A stretch of 64,000 bases of DNA. It comes from a bacterium. GTDB taxonomy: Bacteria; Pseudomonadota; Alphaproteobacteria; Rhizobiales; Aestuariivirgaceae. This document shows positions 61,188 through 64,000 of the stretch, in pieces (within the stretch, counting starts at the first letter, position 1; every line of letters begins with the position of its first letter). Position numbers and translations under genes: made by a program. The stretch lies in contig JALHQC010000005.1 in the NCBI GenBank assembly GCA_022842165.1, forward strand, positions 82,138-146,137, written 5' to 3'. The notes beneath the pieces are model-generated. The model ran no database searches. It was not told the origin of the DNA and worked only from the letters and a program-made list of their open reading frames with translations.

Positions 61188-62627
61188 ATGTTCCCTTCCA
61201 GCCACAATTCCAGACTGAACCTGTCGCGGGTAGACAATGCAACAGGTGCAAGCTCGGTCAGAGGCGCACTTGCAGGACTGTCCTTGGCGATGCTGCTGTC
61301 ATCGCTCGGCACCAGCATCGCCAATGTCGGCCTGCCGACATTTACGCAGGTCTTTGAAGCCTCGTTCCAAGACGTCCAGTGGATCGTTCTCGCCTATCTC
61401 CTCGCCGTCACCACGCTGATCGTCAGCGCGGGCCGGCTTGGAGATCTGTTTGGACGGAGGCTTTTGCTGCTGACAGGTATAGCGCTCTTTGTTGCGGCAT
61501 CGCTCGCCTGCAGCCTTGCGCCATGGCTCTGGCTGCTGGTGGTAGCCCGCGCAATCCAGGGCTTCGGTGCAGCGATCATGATGGCTTTGACCATGGCATT
61601 CGTTGCCGGCACCGTCTCTAAGGAGCGGATTGGCAGCGCCATGGGCCTTCTTGGCACAATGTCGGCGGTTGGCACCGCACTCGGGCCATCACTCGGCGGC
61701 CTGCTGATCGCCGGCTTCGGATGGCAAGCGCTCTTCATGATCAACCTGCCCCTTGGCCTTTTGGCGTTGCTATTAGCCTGGCGCTACCTGCCGTCCGATC
61801 CAGAGAGATCACCAGAACAGCGCGTCGGCTTCGATGTGCCTGGTATGATCCTGCTCGCTCTGACCCTTGCCTCCTATGCGCTCGCCATGACAGTCGGACG
61901 CGGTCACTTCGGCTGGTTCAATGTGGCCTTGCTTCTGGCTGGGATTGTGGGGTTAGGGTTCTTTGTGCGCGTCGAGGCAAAAGCCGCTTCTCCCCTGATC
62001 CGCCTGGCGCTGTTCCGTGATCCTGTTCTCAGCACAGGATTTGCGAGCAGCTTTCTAGTTACAACGGTGGTTATGGCTACGCTGGTAGTGGGACCCTTCT
62101 ATCTGTCCGGCGGCCTCAATCTCACTGCGCCGCAAGTTGGGCTGGTGATGTCAGCGGGACCTGTGATTGCGGCATTGACGGGGATACCGGCGGGCCGCCT
62201 GGTTGACCGCTTCGGGGCAGGTGCCGTCATTGTGCTTGGATTGGTCGCAATGGTGGCAGGCTCACTCACGATGGCTGCAGCCGCGTTGGGTATTCCCGGT
62301 TATGTCGGTCCACTGGTTGTGCTCACTGCAGGCTATGCCCTTTTCCAGGCGGCCAACAACACCGCTGTGATGAAAGAGGTGAGCCCCGACCAGCGCGGCG
62401 TTGTCTCCGGTCTACTGAACTTGTCGCGCAATCTCGGACTTGTCACTGGGGCTTCCGCCATGGGCGCTGTCTTCACCATCGCAGCTGGCACAAGCGATAT
62501 GCTGGGAGCGAACAGCCAGCAGATCACCAATGGCTTCCAGGTGACGTTCGCCGTCGCCTCAGTCCTCCTTGTGATCGCGCTGGTCCTCATGGGCATGTCT
62601 GCCACGTCGAGGCGCGCCAGGCGGTGA
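61188..62627 (+). CDS. DHA2-type MFS drug exporter
   Basis: This 479-residue transporter has about 14 predicted helices. Motifs: SLGTSIANVGLPTFTQVFEA and WIVLAYLLAVTTLIVSAGRL then GDLFGRR (motif A), ARAIQGFGAAIMMALTMAFV (motif B), and MGLLGTMSAVGTALGPSLGG (motif C), typical of EmrB/QacA-type proton antiporters. Substrate unknown. Probably regulated by the divergent LysR protein. Confidence 0.85.
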   Translation: MFPSSHNSRLNLSRVDNATGASSVRGALAGLSLAMLLSSLGTSIANVGLPTFTQVFEASFQDVQWIVLAYLLAVTTLIVSAGRLGDLFGRRLLLLTGIALFVAASLACSLAPWLWLLVVARAIQGFGAAIMMALTMAFVAGTVSKERIGSAMGLLGTMSAVGTALGPSLGGLLIAGFGWQALFMINLPLGLLALLLAWRYLPSDPERSPEQRVGFDVPGMILLALTLASYALAMTVGRGHFGWFNVALLLAGIVGLGFFVRVEAKAASPLIRLALFRDPVLSTGFASSFLVTTVVMATLVVGPFYLSGGLNLTAPQVGLVMSAGPVIAALTGIPAGRLVDRFGAGAVIVLGLVAMVAGSLTMAAAALGIPGYVGPLVVLTAGYALFQAANNTAVMKEVSPDQRGVVSGLLNLSRNLGLVTGASAMGAVFTIAAGTSDMLGANSQQITNGFQVTFAVASVLLVIALVLMGMSATSRRARR

Positions 62628-62681
62628 GTGAAAGCCGCCTGCAATGACCCCGGTTACGACACAGGTAGGTGGCGGGGATCC

Positions 62682-62876
62682 AATTCCCTGCTAGCCCACG
62701 GCAGTTCCCTGCTGGGCGCGCAGAATTCGCTGCACCGTTGACGGAAATTCCCTGCTCGGGAAAGTAGGGAATTGTGCCGGTAACCTATTGAATTAACGCC
62801 GTATTATTGGACGTAAAGCGAGCAGAATGGCTGAAATTTGCATGAATTCGCTGCAAATTCCCGGGTAGCAGGGAAC
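62682..62876. repeat. Cluster of TTCCCTGCT-type direct and inverted repeats
   Basis: Short elements recur between the MFS and RHS genes: AATTCCCTGCT at 62682-62692 and 62746-62756, AGTTCCCTGCT at 62703-62713, and inverted forms GTAGGGAATT (62764-62773) and AGCAGGGAAC (62867-62876). Similar AATTCCCTG arrays are common near integrated elements in Hyphomicrobiales. The surrounding 62628-63000 holds no gene. Confidence 0.5.
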
Positions 62877-63000
62877 AGGTGACCAGAGACAGGTTCGCAG
62901 TAGACTGCGTCCACCACCATTCCTCCAGTTCTCAATTCCGGCATGAGCGTGCCTTGCGAGGTCTTCGGGCGTTGCAGGAGGGCGGAGGCGGCGTGCGCCT

Positions 63001-63915
63001 GTGCCCAGCCGGGGCACCACCACCTCCTGGGGCCACAGGGACCATCTCAGCAACCGGCGGACGTCGTTCATGGGAGCAACACCCACCACCACCCACGACT
63101 ATGGCCCCTACGGCGAACCGCTCACCACAACTCGCTCGACGGGTTCCACCATCATCGCGGGCAAGGGCTACATCAACGAGCGTTTCGACGCCGAAACCGG
63201 CCTGCAATACCTCCACGCCCGCTACTACGACCCCATGCTCGCCCGCTTCCTCTCGCCCGACAGCTGGGACCCGATCCTCGCAGGCGTCGATGTCAACAGA
63301 TATGCATACGCGGGGGGTGATCCCATCAACGCGAGTGATCCGAATGGGCACGCAATATTGGAAGGAAACTGTGAAACGTCATGCAAAGTATATGAAGAAA
63401 AGAGTGGAACGAGAATTGGTCCGAAAGGACAAAAGATTGAACAGATTACAAAAGGGCGCCTGATTGGCACGTATTCTCCAAAAAACGGCTTCGCCAGTGC
63501 GAAGGGTGCACCCAAGAGCAAGTATGCTCCAACGGACAACGTCTTGAATGGAATGCTACACTACATGGGCGGAAGTGGAACGCCAGGCGCTGAAAATGTT
63601 CAGGGAATTGATGGTGTGCACAACTTGGTTGCAAATGCTATTGGTGACTCGATTGTGGGAAAATCCGGTTCGAAAGCGACGCTTAAAGGCCTCCTAAGCA
63701 ACAACATGGGCAAGTCGAGCCTTACCATAAGAGGGCAGACACCTGATTACACCGCAGGAGGAATTGAACTTAATGGAACGGTTACAGTCAAAAAAACGCC
63801 AAAAACAAGTAGTTACAACATTACTGGCTCGCTGCAGGGAAAAACAGAACCTTTTGATTTCAATGCCAATCCTGCTCGGGGACTAGGTTGTAGACTCATA
63901 AAAGCGAAGCCATAG
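63001..63915 (+). pseudogene. RHS-repeat protein fragment with variable tip, truncated at both ends
   Basis: The frame, opening at GTG 63001, starts inside an RHS protein: [23 protein letters not shown], then the core [62 protein letters not shown]. The next ~200 residues are a low-GC variable C-terminal domain ([20 protein letters not shown]... [10 protein letters not shown]), as in RHS toxins. The last residues come from the IS element that enters at about 63870. The N-terminal repeats are missing. An immunity gene is not seen. Confidence 0.65.
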
Positions 63916-64000
63916 CCTGATTGCGGCAAGTTTTGCGAAAGCCAGAAAGGCTGTGGCCTTCCGGTCGTATCGGGTGGCGATGTGCCTGAACTGCTTGAGC
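63883..64000 (-). CDS. IS5-family transposase, C-terminal part (partial)
   Basis: On the minus strand a frame entering from the right edge ends at TAG 63883-63885: [38 protein letters not shown]. This matches the end of IS5-family (IS427-type) DDE transposases. The element's left end must lie a few bases to the left (near 63870-63882) and interrupts the RHS reading frame. Confidence 0.7.
   Translation of the reverse strand, partial: LKQFRHIATRYDRKATAFLAFAKLAAIRLWLRFYESTT

Noticed and set aside
62682..62876. CRISPR-like array
   Set aside because: Repeats are only 9-11 bases, in both orientations, with irregular spacing and no cas genes.

Overview
The window looks like chromosomal or large-replicon DNA from an alphaproteobacterium, most likely of the order Hyphomicrobiales (Brucella/Ochrobactrum, Phyllobacterium or Mesorhizobium relatives). 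The clues are protein families rather than a marker gene: DUF2076, DUF5681, HutC-type regulators, a ParB-methyltransferase fusion and DUF411/DUF5676 copper-cluster proteins. No rRNA or complete tRNA was seen. Base composition and coding style change several times, with AT-richer DNA at about 16-36 kb and GC-richer DNA at about 36.8-53 kb. Together with the truncated genes and IS elements, this points to an accessory metal-resistance region built from several acquired blocks.

Layout. 1-6 kb: tail of a membrane protein, a DUF411 metal-binding protein, a truncated DMT permease, an MFS exporter, DUF2076, a SAM methyltransferase, and a HupE/UreJ-type metal permease with two partners. 6.1-12.3 kb: a compact minus-strand operon for a NikA-like solute-binding protein and its ABC transporter, ending in a HutC/GntR regulator; a HutC-like operator lies at its promoter. 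12.4-15.4 kb: a YqaA-type membrane protein and a large secreted caspase-fold protein. 15.7-22.9 kb: a MerR-controlled block (ccdA on one side; dsbA-like, L,D-transpeptidase, P1B-ATPase, lspA, PCuAC, SCO1 and uppP on the other) that resembles an enlarged lead-resistance (pbr) operon. 23-26 kb: ZIP transporter and multicopper oxidase divergent from an MntR-like repressor. 26.6-36 kb: copper/silver periplasmic defence (CopL-like protein, lipoprotein, TolC-type channel, multicopper oxidase, cupredoxin, CusF), a second L,D-transpeptidase, a BNR-repeat protein, cytochromes and DUF305. 36-42.3 kb: a phage spanin-like pair, then a copA-type oxidase cluster with DUF2933, DUF5676 and DUF411, and a glucoamylase-like enzyme. 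42.4-49.2 kb: phosphoketolase with a coupled phosphatase and an ATP-grasp-like protein, then a CPD-motif copper ATPase. 49.9-53.3 kb: DUF302, EF-hand protein and a two-component system. 53.3-60.2 kb: IS110-family element, truncated transglutaminase, and a phage packaging remnant (large terminase, DUF5681, ParB-methylase). 60.2-64 kb: LysR/MFS pair, a truncated RHS gene and an entering IS5-family element.

How it works together. Most genes serve envelope-level handling of thiophilic metals. P1B ATPases and MFS/ZIP/HupE carriers move ions across the inner membrane. Multicopper oxidases, cupredoxins, CusF, DUF305, DUF411, PCuAC and SCO proteins bind or oxidise copper in the periplasm. CcdA and DsbA-like proteins manage thiols. 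L,D-transpeptidases, UppP and LspA could repair or remodel the wall. Control appears to come from MerR, MntR, HutC, LysR and OmpR/EnvZ-type regulators, and candidate operators are marked for each.
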